From NCBI RefSeq assembly GCF_002443295.1, contig NZ_BAOS01000013.1:62001-126000 (forward strand): a DNA stretch of 64,000 bases, given 5' to 3'. Origin of the DNA: Candidatus Scalindua japonica. GTDB taxonomy: Bacteria > Planctomycetota > Brocadiia > Brocadiales > Scalinduaceae. The translations under genes were made by a program, and so were the position numbers. Position 1 is the first letter of the stretch. The number at the start of each line of letters is the position of its first letter. The notes under the pieces were generated by a model that had not been told where the DNA came from, did not search any database, and saw only the letters and a program-made list of their open reading frames with translations. Below, in pieces: positions 18,169 to 25,460 of this stretch.

Positions 18169-18206
18169 ACACCTACATCCCTCAACTAATGAAGAATGTA
18201 GGCGTC
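18169..18206 (-). terminator. Terminator-like hairpin, second copy
   Basis: ACACCTACATCC with GAATGTAGGCG, the same hairpin as at 17286-17322. It is now separated from the PEP-CTERM gene it would serve (18617) by a MITE-like insertion. Confidence 0.6.
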
Positions 18207-18231
18207 TGTATAATAAAGCAATATCGTTTAA

Positions 18232-18604
18232 CACCGATTTTCTCAGACCGAACTGTAGTCACAATAACAACCTAATTATGCATCCAGAGAATTTGTTGAG
18301 GTACTAATATAATGACGGTTGGGCAAATTTATATATTAGTTTTTAGGGTACAAATTTGCTGATTAAACATTTTTAATAGTTTTAGTGTATATTCAAATCG
18401 TGTGGTTTTTACCTCGCAAACAGGTATGAAACTATCTATTTTAGCCTAAACTTGGATAGAGCCAGCATGATGATAATCGCTATTTAGCTGTCTTAATCGC
18501 CAAAACAACCACCTAACTATCTTACAAAGCAACCTGTACTAACGGCAAAAACAATCAAATTTCGGGTTTATTAGTGACGAGTATAATACTTGAGAAAATC
18601 GGTG
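18232..18604. mobile_element. MITE-like element with TTTAA duplication
   Basis: CACCGATTTTCTCA at 18232-18245 is exactly inverted at 18591-18604, and TTTAA flanks both ends (18227-18231 and 18605-18609). The 373-bp interior has no substantial open frame. These are the marks of a non-autonomous DNA transposon. It separates the second PEP-CTERM gene from its terminator. Confidence 0.6.
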
Positions 18605-18616
18605 TTTAATGATTAC

Positions 18617-19375
18617 CTAACTATTAATTGTTTTCTTTTTACGTCTGCGTCTTACTTCTGCTCCTGCAAGTCCAGCTAAGCCTATACCGAGAAGGGCGAC
18701 GGTTGTGGGTTCGGGTACGGTTGTACCACCATCTATGGACACTCGAACATTGTCTATACCCCACCATTCGTCTATTTGATCGGTCGGCCCACCGAAGGTT
18801 ACGGAAAATGTGCTTGCCGTATGGCTTATCTGGAAATCGTCTCCAGTACCCGTTGGATCCAGTCCCAGATAAACATGAGTCGCATCAGCTCCTGAACCGA
18901 AAGGAATAAGATCCGGGCTGCCGGGGTAGCTCTGGCCTTGGGGCTGATGGTTAGTAAATGTCCATGATCCGTTTACATCGCCACTTAAACTGAAAAAATC
19001 TGGACCAAAAGTGGTGTTATTACCATCCCATGTAGAGAATAGATATAGGTCGAATTCCAAGGCTAGTGCGGTATGGCTGCCTATACCTGTGAGATTTAAT
19101 GTGCTGCTCTGGCCAAGGGTGAAGTCTCCCAGGTAATTACTCGTTACGCCCCTGTTAGGAGTAGCGATTCTAGTGTCAGACCAGTTAGCGGATATAGGGG
19201 TCAATTCTTTAACTTTGACAGAACAAGCAGGGATCAGACCTTGAAAGCAGAATATAATGGACTGGGATTTTTCATTAGATGGATCACAAACAGACGAATA
19301 TAGGAAACAGTTAATCGCCGAACATAAAATATATTTTAGTGATCCAATTACTTTCAATGACGCTCTAGATTGCAA
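18617..19375 (-). CDS. PEP-CTERM surface protein, N-terminus probably replaced
   Basis: The C-terminal part is clear: VPEPTTVALLGIGLAGLAG plus RRRRKKK, the exosortase sorting signal, identical in design to the neighbour at 17348. The middle (about 65-225) is a beta-rich secreted domain with NWSDTRIATPNRGVTSNY and WGIDNVRVSIDGGTTVPEP, as seen in many PEP-CTERM proteins. The first ~60 residues do not form a signal peptide. They lie opposite a short plus-strand gene fragment (19257-19406), so the true 5' end seems to have been lost at a junction near 19200. It may be a truncated gene. Confidence 0.6.
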   Translation of the reverse strand: MQSRASLKVIGSLKYILCSAINCFLYSSVCDPSNEKSQSIIFCFQGLIPACSVKVKELTPISANWSDTRIATPNRGVTSNYLGDFTLGQSSTLNLTGIGSHTALALEFDLYLFSTWDGNNTTFGPDFFSLSGDVNGSWTFTNHQPQGQSYPGSPDLIPFGSGADATHVYLGLDPTGTGDDFQISHTASTFSVTFGGPTDQIDEWWGIDNVRVSIDGGTTVPEPTTVALLGIGLAGLAGAEVRRRRKKKTINS

Positions 19376-19406
19376 TGTACCGGTTCACTGCTCCATCTTA
19401 TATTAG
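19257..19406 (+). pseudogene. Fragment of a DUF2971-like gene
   Basis: A 49-codon frame contains EYRKQLIAEHKIYFSDPITF followed by NDALDCNVPVH. The pattern (residence of a short helix, then I-Y-F-S-x-P-x-x-F-N-D-x-x-D-C-x-x-P) is that of the N-terminus of DUF2971 proteins. It stops where the full family would go on for over 150 residues. It is probably a remnant joined to the PEP-CTERM gene at a rearrangement point. Confidence 0.4.
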
Positions 19407-19674
19407 TTTTACATGTATCCCTTACTATAAAAGTATGCAAAAATGTAATTTTTTATTCCTGTCTCTACAAACCTGATCTATTGACAAATAAATCCTGGTG
19501 ACTTAGTATTACCTTTCAGCCCTTCCACTTGAATGCATTATGGCAACTAGCCTTTGACAACCAAGTAGGCAAATCAAAACAGGCTAAAATAGTTGTAACT
19601 ATACCAAAAAAAATTGAGAAGCTAGTCTCTTGACGTCTGGTTAATATCATTTTTATATGAAAACCTGGAACAAT

Positions 19675-19936
19675 TTATTTGTATACATCCCCTCGTGGTC
19701 CGATATGATCTACATAGATAATTTTCTTCACTTGATCAACCCAGAATATCAATCTTATATTTCCTATTCGGATTCTGAAATATCCTTTCCATTCTCCAAA
19801 CATCGGTTTTACATCTTCACGCTGGAATAGAATTATCGATAAGTTCAGTTAATAATTCTTTAATTTTGGCTTTTCTAAATGAAGTGAGTTTGTTCAGGTA
19901 TTTGAGAGCTCGTTTGTGGACAATAACTTTAAACAT
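19675..19936 (-). pseudogene. RelE-family toxin, frameshifted
   Basis: It starts at the ATG directly after the antitoxin stop: MFKVIVHKRALKYLNKL, typical of RelE/ParE toxins. The frame breaks at about 19833 (stop after DNSIPA) and resumes one base over: FQREDVKPMFGEWKGYFRIR, then IRLIFWVDQVKKIIYVDHIG and GPRGDVYK. The GxWKGxFRIRxGxxRLIFxVD and IYVDHIGxRGDVYK blocks are RelE hallmarks. A one-base indel has inactivated the ribosome-dependent mRNA nuclease, unless it is a sequencing error. Confidence 0.8.
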
Positions 19937-20137
19937 TTAAATTGACTCTAAATCAATATAAGCATCTTTATTAGAATTATCTCTGTCAATTTTTGCATGC
20001 TTAAGATCTTCAATTGCTTCTTGAGAAAGATCAAGCCCCAATGATTCTTCAATTTTTTTGTATTCCTCCCATGGGATAATTACTTCCGTAGGATTTCCAT
20101 TAACATCTTTTACAACCTTTTGATGTATAGTAAGCAT
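19937..20137 (-). CDS. Antitoxin partner of the RelE-like toxin
   Basis: 66 residues, beginning MLTIHQKVVKDVNGNPTEVI and with IPWEEYKKIEESLGLDL, followed by an acidic tail. This is the layout of short Phd/RelB-like antitoxins paired with RelE toxins: a beta-hairpin that binds DNA or the partner, then helices that wrap the toxin. A GGAGG ribosome site precedes the ATG. It abuts the toxin gene without a gap. Confidence 0.7.
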   Translation of the reverse strand: MLTIHQKVVKDVNGNPTEVIIPWEEYKKIEESLGLDLSQEAIEDLKHAKIDRDNSNKDAYIDLESI

Positions 20138-20416
20138 TATATACCTCCTTATTGTATATCCGTATATTGTTGCAATTCATTTCTAATAATACTTCGGTAA
20201 TCATTAAAATCAAGGGAAAAGAGACCGGTGACACGCAAATCTGCCGGAACTGACAAGGGTACCGAACATGAAAGGTATCACCGGTTCAATTTCTTCTAAC
20301 AAAACAGCAGAAAACACTAGAAAACAGCAAGTAAGACGTTACTACCGAATAGCCGTAAAGCCAACAATAATAACGCCTTACTTATTTCTGTTTATTTCAT
20401 GTTATGTCTCTGATCT

Positions 20417-20463
20417 GGCTCATAACCATGAGGCCGCAGGTTCAAATCCTGTCTCCGCTACCA
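20417..20463 (+). pseudogene. Degenerate tRNA-Met 3' half, right attachment site
   Basis: GGCTCATAACC (the anticodon loop with CAT) and GCAGGTTCAAATCCTGTC (the T-arm) match tRNA-fMet at 6026-6063, and the CCGCTACCA end is preserved. No 5' half precedes it. This is the expected scar at the far end of an island integrated in the tRNA. Confidence 0.75.
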
Positions 20464-20469
20464 AATAAA

Positions 20470-20507
20470 AAAGGACTCAGGACAACCTCCTGAGTCCTTT
20501 TTTATTT
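20470..20507 (+). terminator. Terminator copy after the tRNA fragment
   Basis: AAGGACTCAGG and CCTGAGTCCTT form the stem, followed by a T run. It matches the terminator after tRNA-fMet in position and sequence. Confidence 0.8.
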
Positions 20508-20656
20508 GCCTCTAAAACAAGTGGCTGATTAGGCATTCGTGTAAATTTGTGAAATTCGTGTCTGTTACTCACTTCTTGCTTGCCCCCTGCTACTTTATTG
20601 TATTATCTGTCTTATATCTACGCTTATCCGCATCCTATTATCCACTCCTTCTTGCC

Positions 20657-20677
20657 CTCGGAACATTTTGTTCCGAG
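20657..20677. repeat. Hairpin upstream of hicBA
   Basis: CTCGGAACA and TGTTCCGAG are perfect inverted repeats with a 3-nt loop, 45 bp before the hicB promoter. It could be a terminator or a protein site. Confidence 0.45.
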
Positions 20678-20721
20678 AACGTGCTTTGCGGTGAACAATT
20701 TTTCATATTTAGCATATTCTA

Positions 20722-20750
20722 TTGACAAAGACAGGTTGCTGTTCTACTAT
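20722..20750 (+). promoter_or_regulatory. Promoter of the hicBA pair
   Basis: TTGACA (20722-20727) and TACTAT (20745-20750) are spaced 17 bp, 48 bp upstream of the hicB start codon. Confidence 0.7.
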
Positions 20751-20797
20751 TTGTTAATCGATATATTATTCATTGGAGTTTTCTATGGAGAGTGTAG

Positions 20798-21013
20798 ATG
20801 CATAATGAATTTACTGCTATTATTGAGAAAGATGAAGATTGGTATATTGCATACTGCCCTGAGATCCCAGGAGCTAATGGTCAAGGCAAGTCACACGATG
20901 AGTGTAGAGAAAATCTCGCTCAAGCCATCTCCTTAATTCTTGAAGAACGTAGAAACGATGTTTTAAGTGGCATACCAGAGAATGCAATAAAGGAAGTTGT
21001 TACAATAAAATGA
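20798..21013 (+). CDS. hicB: HicB-type antitoxin
   Basis: 71 residues beginning MHNEFTAIIEKDEDWYIAYC, followed by PEIPGANGQGKSHDECRENL and AQAISLILEERR. This is the partial RNase H-like fold of HicB antitoxins, which bind and block HicA. It lacks a separate DNA-binding domain, being of the short form. It is coded before its toxin, the reverse of the classical hicA-hicB order, and overlaps it by 4 bp (ATGA). Confidence 0.9.
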   Translation: MHNEFTAIIEKDEDWYIAYCPEIPGANGQGKSHDECRENLAQAISLILEERRNDVLSGIPENAIKEVVTIK

Positions 21014-21195
21014 AAAGGTATGCACTACTTAAACATCTGCGTAAATATGGATGTTTTCTGAAAAGAGAAGGAAGTTCACACTCATTATGGTGCAATCCAA
21101 ATACAGGTCATGTAGAAGCAATTCCCAGACACAATGAGATCCCCAACAAACTAGCAAAAAAGATTGTTAAATCTTTGAATTTACCTGAATTATAA
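21010..21195 (+). CDS. hicA: HicA-type toxin
   Basis: 61 residues: MKRYALLKHLRKYGCFLKRE, then GSSHSLWCNP...AIPRHNEIPNKLAKKIVKSL. The GSSHxLW histidine segment is the catalytic part of the double-stranded RNA-binding-like mRNA interferase HicA. Codon overlap with hicB ties their translation. The pair sits just outside the right end of the tRNA island. Confidence 0.9.
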   Translation: MKRYALLKHLRKYGCFLKREGSSHSLWCNPNTGHVEAIPRHNEIPNKLAKKIVKSLNLPEL

Positions 21196-21690
21196 ACGCA
21201 AAAGATAATTTGGGTTTCACGCCCCTTAATCTGTATTTAACTCTAGTTTAAAATACTTATTCCAATTGTAGAGTTGGTCAAGTCTCTTCTTGACTGCATG
21301 TTGCCTTTAGAATTTCAATCCCCTTGTTGCCTCCCTACTTGCATCCAAATAAATCATACAAAAACTCATTTTTGTCAAGTCCGGTTTGCTGTTTTTATCC
21401 GAGGATATCTGTGAAAATCCCTGCCCGACTATTATTGTAGGGGTTGTGGCCAGAGCTTTCCCCTTTTCGTGATAATTCGTGAAATTCGTGTCTTTGTTTT
21501 TTGCCTTTTTACTTCAACATTTCTTTTAAACACTATTCATATTTCAAGTGTAATGTGAAGCATCATACCTTTTTACTAAACTATAATATCACGATTATTT
21601 GTGATATAATGAAAAAGAAATACATTTTAACTTTTTAGAATATAGCAGGTAAAGTCTGCGGGTAGTGTGGCGTCAGTATTGAGGTAATAG
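21196..21690. other. Intergenic stretch, no gene seen
   Basis: 495 bp of non-coding DNA. It contains the phrase GTGAAATTCGTGTCT, which also occurs near 20552 and as a variant near 49651, a short dispersed word. No RNA gene recognised. Confidence 0.4.
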
Positions 21691-22293
21691 ATGAATAATT
21701 TGTTTAAAATAAAATACAAACTAATCATTAGTTGTTTATGCATCGTTATCGGTTGCTCACATGCACCTTACCGTTATAGTTTTTCCCTTATTGATCCACA
21801 AAGTGAAACGATGAGTTTTGAGGATCAAGATGTTCATTTTTCATTTATACCGTCTGCTGAAAATATACAGGTAGTAATAAAAAACAAGAGTGATTGTAAT
21901 ATAGATCTTATTAGAGATAAGGCTGAGTTTATAGACCATATTGGTGAATCCTACATCATTCATTATGGTTATGATTATGTATCAGAGGTAAGATCCTATA
22001 AAAGTAATCTAAGATATGCGACTCCAATGAGGATAAGGCCGGGAACAGAAATAATGGGACATGTCTGGATAAATGATTGGCCACACTTTCTCTTAGGAGA
22101 GGGCCCAGATCACTCACCCATGTCAGCGTACAATATAGACAACCTGAAGGAACCTCTCTTCCCAAGATACAGCTTTGAAGGAAAAGGTAAGGCCTTAAAA
22201 GGTTCAACCTTTAAATTGATCCTGCCAATTGATTGCGACGGAAAAATAACCAGCTATGATTTTACGTTTATGATAAATGATGTAATGAAATAA
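21691..22293 (+). CDS. Hypothetical lipoprotein, 200 aa
   Basis: The N-terminus (KIKYKLIISCLCIVIGC) is a type II signal peptide with Cys at about residue 22, so the product should be lipidated and kept at a membrane. The mature part is beta-rich, with HFSFIPSAENIQVVIKNKSD, RPGTEIMGHVWI and a final FKLILPIDCDGKITSYDFTF, suggesting an immunoglobulin-like fold of the kind that carries LEA or FxLYD domains. No firm family. It stands upstream of the CsrA-fusion gene on the same strand, 139 bp away. Confidence 0.65.
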   Translation: MNNLFKIKYKLIISCLCIVIGCSHAPYRYSFSLIDPQSETMSFEDQDVHFSFIPSAENIQVVIKNKSDCNIDLIRDKAEFIDHIGESYIIHYGYDYVSEVRSYKSNLRYATPMRIRPGTEIMGHVWINDWPHFLLGEGPDHSPMSAYNIDNLKEPLFPRYSFEGKGKALKGSTFKLILPIDCDGKITSYDFTFMINDVMK

Positions 22294-22432
22294 AAATCGA
22301 AAAATAATAGTTATTATGATATCGTCTTCTATAAGTCTATTATATCAGGTATAGTGTCCCCCAATTAATTGATTATACGATTATATTTATATTGTAGGTT
22401 ATATATATGATTATATAAGAAAGGTATTAAAT

Positions 22433-23530
22433 ATGGATACATATGAAAAGTGGTTTGACAAAGTGGAGGCAGAGAAAGAAGAGGCTGAAGCAGATGACAT
22501 TAAAAACAAGTTGAATGACAAAGTGCAGGCAGAGAAAAAACAGACTGAAGCAGACGACATTAAAAACAAGCTGAATGACAAAGTGCAGGTAGTGAAAGAA
22601 CAGACTGAAGCAGAGGGGATTGAAAACAAGTTGAATGACAAAGTGGAAGAAGAAACAAGGCTATCTGACATAATTCCAGAAGTGATTAAGTCACCTGGCA
22701 AATCTGAAGTTAAAAAAAATCTGTGTGACAATGAAGAAGACAAGAAAAAACTGGTTGCCGAAAATGAAACAAAAGAAGCATTGAGTGAGAAGCAGGACGA
22801 GAAAATAGGCCATCTGCAAAAGTATAAGAAGAAATTAAGTGATCTGATAAAATCCAGATCAAACAAAAAACCACCTGTCAATGTCAAGCCGAAGGATAAA
22901 CCAAATGATCAAATAAAAGTTTTTGAATTTTCAAAAGATATTAGTACCGTCGAAATAATATATGATATTTGGACAAAAGATGTTCAATTGAAAAACCGTG
23001 TTTTAGTTGTTGAAAACAACTTAGACAAAAATGGTTTTAAAGACGAGATGCTGACAATGATCAAGACTTCAGGAATTGATTATATAATTGCTCCGGGTTT
23101 CGAAAAAGGGTTTTACGAGAAAGCATCTGACGCAGAATTACAACTAATAGAATGTAGTGATACAAAGTTGATAGACGAAGGAATGAGTATCATGGTGTAT
23201 AGGGAAGCAGGTGTAATCTTTGACGTAGACAATGGGCAAGAATTTAAATTCACGCTTATGACAGATTCAGTACGGAAAAATATACTACAAAAAATAAGCT
23301 TAGAAGTTGGAGAAAGTGTACTAATCGGTAATGACTTATCGATAAGAGTCTTAGATATAGAGAAAGACCAGAGCAAAATATGTATTAATGCGTTAAAAGT
23401 AGTTACGGCCTACCCACAAAAATATCTTACGATTGGTGATGAAATTAGAATAATAATTTTCAAAATAATCCCATATCAGATTAAATTAGGAATTGAGGTT
23501 CCAGAATGCATAACCATAAACAGGCAATAG
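22433..23530 (+). CDS. Coiled coil + LeuD/aconitase-swivel-like + tandem CsrA-like protein
   Basis: 365 residues with a layout I have not met. Residues 11-70 are three 20-residue repeats (VQAEKKQTEADDIKNKLNDK and variants). A charged helical linker runs to about 160. Residues about 186-287 follow the small subunit of 3-isopropylmalate dehydratase: NRVLVVENNL, IKTSGIDYIIAPGFEKGFYE, KASDAELQLIEC, GVIFDVDNGQEFKF. The loop that should carry the substrate-binding G-C-G-S-S-R-E is replaced by LDKNGFKD, so no dehydratase activity is expected. Residues about 288-330 (VGESVLIGNDLSIRVLDIEK) and 331-365 (YLTIGDEIRIIIFKI, KLGIEVPECITINR) each resemble CsrA/RsmA, the translational regulator that binds GGA in mRNA leaders. 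The gene is monocistronic. An RNA-binding regulator with a metabolic-enzyme-like sensing domain is an inference only. Confidence 0.7.
   Translation: MDTYEKWFDKVEAEKEEAEADDIKNKLNDKVQAEKKQTEADDIKNKLNDKVQVVKEQTEAEGIENKLNDKVEEETRLSDIIPEVIKSPGKSEVKKNLCDNEEDKKKLVAENETKEALSEKQDEKIGHLQKYKKKLSDLIKSRSNKKPPVNVKPKDKPNDQIKVFEFSKDISTVEIIYDIWTKDVQLKNRVLVVENNLDKNGFKDEMLTMIKTSGIDYIIAPGFEKGFYEKASDAELQLIECSDTKLIDEGMSIMVYREAGVIFDVDNGQEFKFTLMTDSVRKNILQKISLEVGESVLIGNDLSIRVLDIEKDQSKICINALKVVTAYPQKYLTIGDEIRIIIFKIIPYQIKLGIEVPECITINRQ
22463..22642 (+). repeat. Three 60-bp tandem repeats in the CsrA-fusion gene
   Basis: Three in-frame 60-bp units encode the 20-residue coiled-coil repeats. Units 1 and 2 are closest; unit 3 has drifted. 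Copy number could vary between strains without frame loss. Confidence 0.8.
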
Positions 23531-23973
23531 ATGTTGAGTTTAGAGTTAGTAGTTCTTTTAATTGTCTATTTCACTACAGTTTGCTCCAATTGAATCTTTG
23601 CTAATATTATCTCTGGTATTTTCGGCAAGACGCCAAAAACTTCTTGTTGATAGTAGCTGAGTGTTGTTATTTTTCTAATCTGCTCAATGACACTGATGCC
23701 TTAAAGAGATGTGATCAGGATTTTTGTATCAACAATAAATCACGTATTACAGGATAGTTCAAGTTTTGCTTGATTTTTCTATAATACAGAATAGAATGAA
23801 ATGAGTACATTTAGAAGAGATATGTTTTCTAACTTAAGTCATCTAAGAAGGTTATCTGCCACAAAGATATTCTCAGAGCAGGCAGCTTCAAGCCTCAAAA
23901 TGATAACCTCATTGACTGTAACAGCAAGATGCAATAGAATTTAAGAACATTATGAAAGGAGAATAGTAAGATA
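23531..23973. other. Intergenic stretch upstream of the thioredoxin gene
   Basis: About 440 bp without a coding frame I can support. It should contain the promoter of the thiol-redox genes. Confidence 0.4.
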
Positions 23974-24300
23974 ATGTCAAGCTTACAGGCAGTAACAAAC
24001 GAAGATTTTGAACAAACTGTCATTCAGGCGAGTACGCCTGTCATGGTTGATTTTTACGCGGAGTGGTGTGGCCCATGCAAGACACAGGGCCCTATTCTTG
24101 GCCAATTAGCTGAGGAATTTGATGGGAAGGTCAAATTTGTAAAAGTAGATATAGATGTAGAAGGGAATAAAGATCTGGCGGTAAAATATGGTGTCCTGTC
24201 TGTGCCTACCCTCATACTTTTCAGTAATGGTGAAGTGAAGGAAACAATGGTGGGAGTCACAAGCAAGAGCAAACTTAAGCAAAAACTTGAAGAGATTTGA
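23974..24300 (+). CDS. trxA: Thioredoxin
   Basis: 108 residues, standard for thioredoxin. VMVDFYAEWCGPCKTQGPIL holds the redox-active C-G-P-C (32-35) and is followed by the usual KVDIDVEGNKDLAVKYGVLS and the cis-proline in SVPTL. It reduces protein disulfides in the cytosol, drawing on thioredoxin reductase. A GAAAGGAG ribosome site is present. It precedes a DsbD/CcdA-like membrane protein that commonly takes electrons from thioredoxin, suggesting a shared electron route to the periplasm. Confidence 0.95.
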   Translation: MSSLQAVTNEDFEQTVIQASTPVMVDFYAEWCGPCKTQGPILGQLAEEFDGKVKFVKVDIDVEGNKDLAVKYGVLSVPTLILFSNGEVKETMVGVTSKSKLKQKLEEI

Positions 24301-24378
24301 ATGATATAGTTTTTTTGTTAAATATTTATATTTCTCACATTTATAAGTGTAGCAAAATAGTCTTAGGGAATAAACTAT

Positions 24379-25086
24379 ATGGACAGTTTTCTACAAGGGT
24401 TGGAAGGTTACCTTAGTTCATCACCGTTTCTTGCTTTCATTGCTGTTTTTCTTGGTGGTGTGCTTACCAGCTTCACTCCCTGCGTATACCCGATGATACC
24501 GATAACAATCGCTTATATAGGGGGGCGTAGTGGTGATTCTAAACTGAAGGGCCTTTCCCTCTCGCTGTTTTATGTATTGGGAATGGCAGTAACATATTCT
24601 GCACTTGGAGCATTCGCGGCTTTGACCGGTAAGTTTTTCGGATCTGCCAGCACAAATCCGATACTTTACATCGTTATCGCCAATGTTTTTATCTTTTTAG
24701 GTTTGTCAATGCTGGATGTCATTACAATACCCATGCCATCTTTTCTTGCTGGCAGACAAACTGGAAATAAGAGTGGTAGCCGCATCGGTGCTTTTCTGGT
24801 TGGACTTCTTGCGGGTACGGTCGCCGCACCGTGTACCGCACCCGTACTGGGTGTAGTCTTGACATTTGTTGCAGCAAAACAGCAGGTTGCCTACGGTGTA
24901 AGCCTGCTCTTTGTTTTTTCCATAGGATTAGGTACTCTCTTAATACTCGCAGGTACTTTTGCCGGTTTTATGACAAGTCTGCCAAAAAGTGGGAACTGGA
25001 GTGTGATTATCAAGAAATTTTTTGGCTGGTTAATGATTGGAGTAGGTGAATATTTCCTCATAACCGCGGGGCAATTATTAGTATAG
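24379..25086 (+). CDS. CcdA/DsbD-type thiol:disulfide membrane transporter
   Basis: 235 residues with 6-7 hydrophobic helices. The two halves carry the paired cysteines of the family: TSFTPCVYPMIPIT near the N-terminus and GTVAAPCTAPVLGV in the middle. Such proteins pass reducing equivalents from cytosolic thioredoxin across the membrane, for cytochrome c maturation or periplasmic disulfide repair. The P-C-x-Y-P-M form is closer to the DsbD central domain than to the shorter CcdA. No periplasmic DsbD alpha or gamma domains are fused. It lies 78 bp after trxA. Confidence 0.88.
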   Translation: MDSFLQGLEGYLSSSPFLAFIAVFLGGVLTSFTPCVYPMIPITIAYIGGRSGDSKLKGLSLSLFYVLGMAVTYSALGAFAALTGKFFGSASTNPILYIVIANVFIFLGLSMLDVITIPMPSFLAGRQTGNKSGSRIGAFLVGLLAGTVAAPCTAPVLGVVLTFVAAKQQVAYGVSLLFVFSIGLGTLLILAGTFAGFMTSLPKSGNWSVIIKKFFGWLMIGVGEYFLITAGQLLV

Positions 25087-25188
25087 TCAATAGTATTGAA
25101 ATAAGAAATCACTCATATCCAATATTGTAAATGGAGTAGAAAACGAGAACAGTAAACACTAACAATTAGTATAAAGGAGAATAGAAAC

Positions 25189-25308
25189 ATGCCAACAGAA
25201 ACTAATGAAGTATATGAATGTGAAATATGTGGTGCTATAGTTGAAGTAAAAGAAGGTGGCGCCGGTACGTTAGAGTGTTGTGGACAACCAATGACTTTAC
25301 AGGAATAG
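25189..25308 (+). CDS. Desulforedoxin-like small iron protein
   Basis: A 39-residue protein: [20 protein letters not shown], then [19 protein letters not shown]. The C-x2-C ... C-C set binds a single iron in a rubredoxin-like tetrahedral site. The sequence matches desulforedoxin in length and spacing, and the same domain forms the N-terminus of class I superoxide reductase. AAAGGAGAATAG precedes the ATG. In anaerobes such proteins pass single electrons, often in oxygen-stress defence. No superoxide reductase domain follows. Confidence 0.92.
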   Translation: MPTETNEVYECEICGAIVEVKEGGAGTLECCGQPMTLQE

Positions 25309-25460
25309 CAAAGTACGACATATCCATTTAGAAAGAATCTAAAGTAAGAAATAGTTCACTGCAGTGAATTATTAAACATTTAATTTGAAAACTACAATAC
25401 TTATGAGAATCGTGAAGGTCGAGATTTAACAGTACTGGAAGTTACAGAAGGGAATGCAAA

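Noticed and set aside
20268-20468. 66-codon frame ending in the tRNA fragment
   Set aside because: Its last codons are tRNA sequence; no motif. Chance frame.
20580-20936. 118-codon plus-strand frame over the hicB promoter
   Set aside because: It overlaps hicB in another frame and has no protein-like pattern; hicB has a clear family match.
22411-22887. 158-codon minus-strand frame opposite the CsrA-fusion gene
   Set aside because: Antisense of the 60-bp repeats; its repeats mirror those of the real gene.
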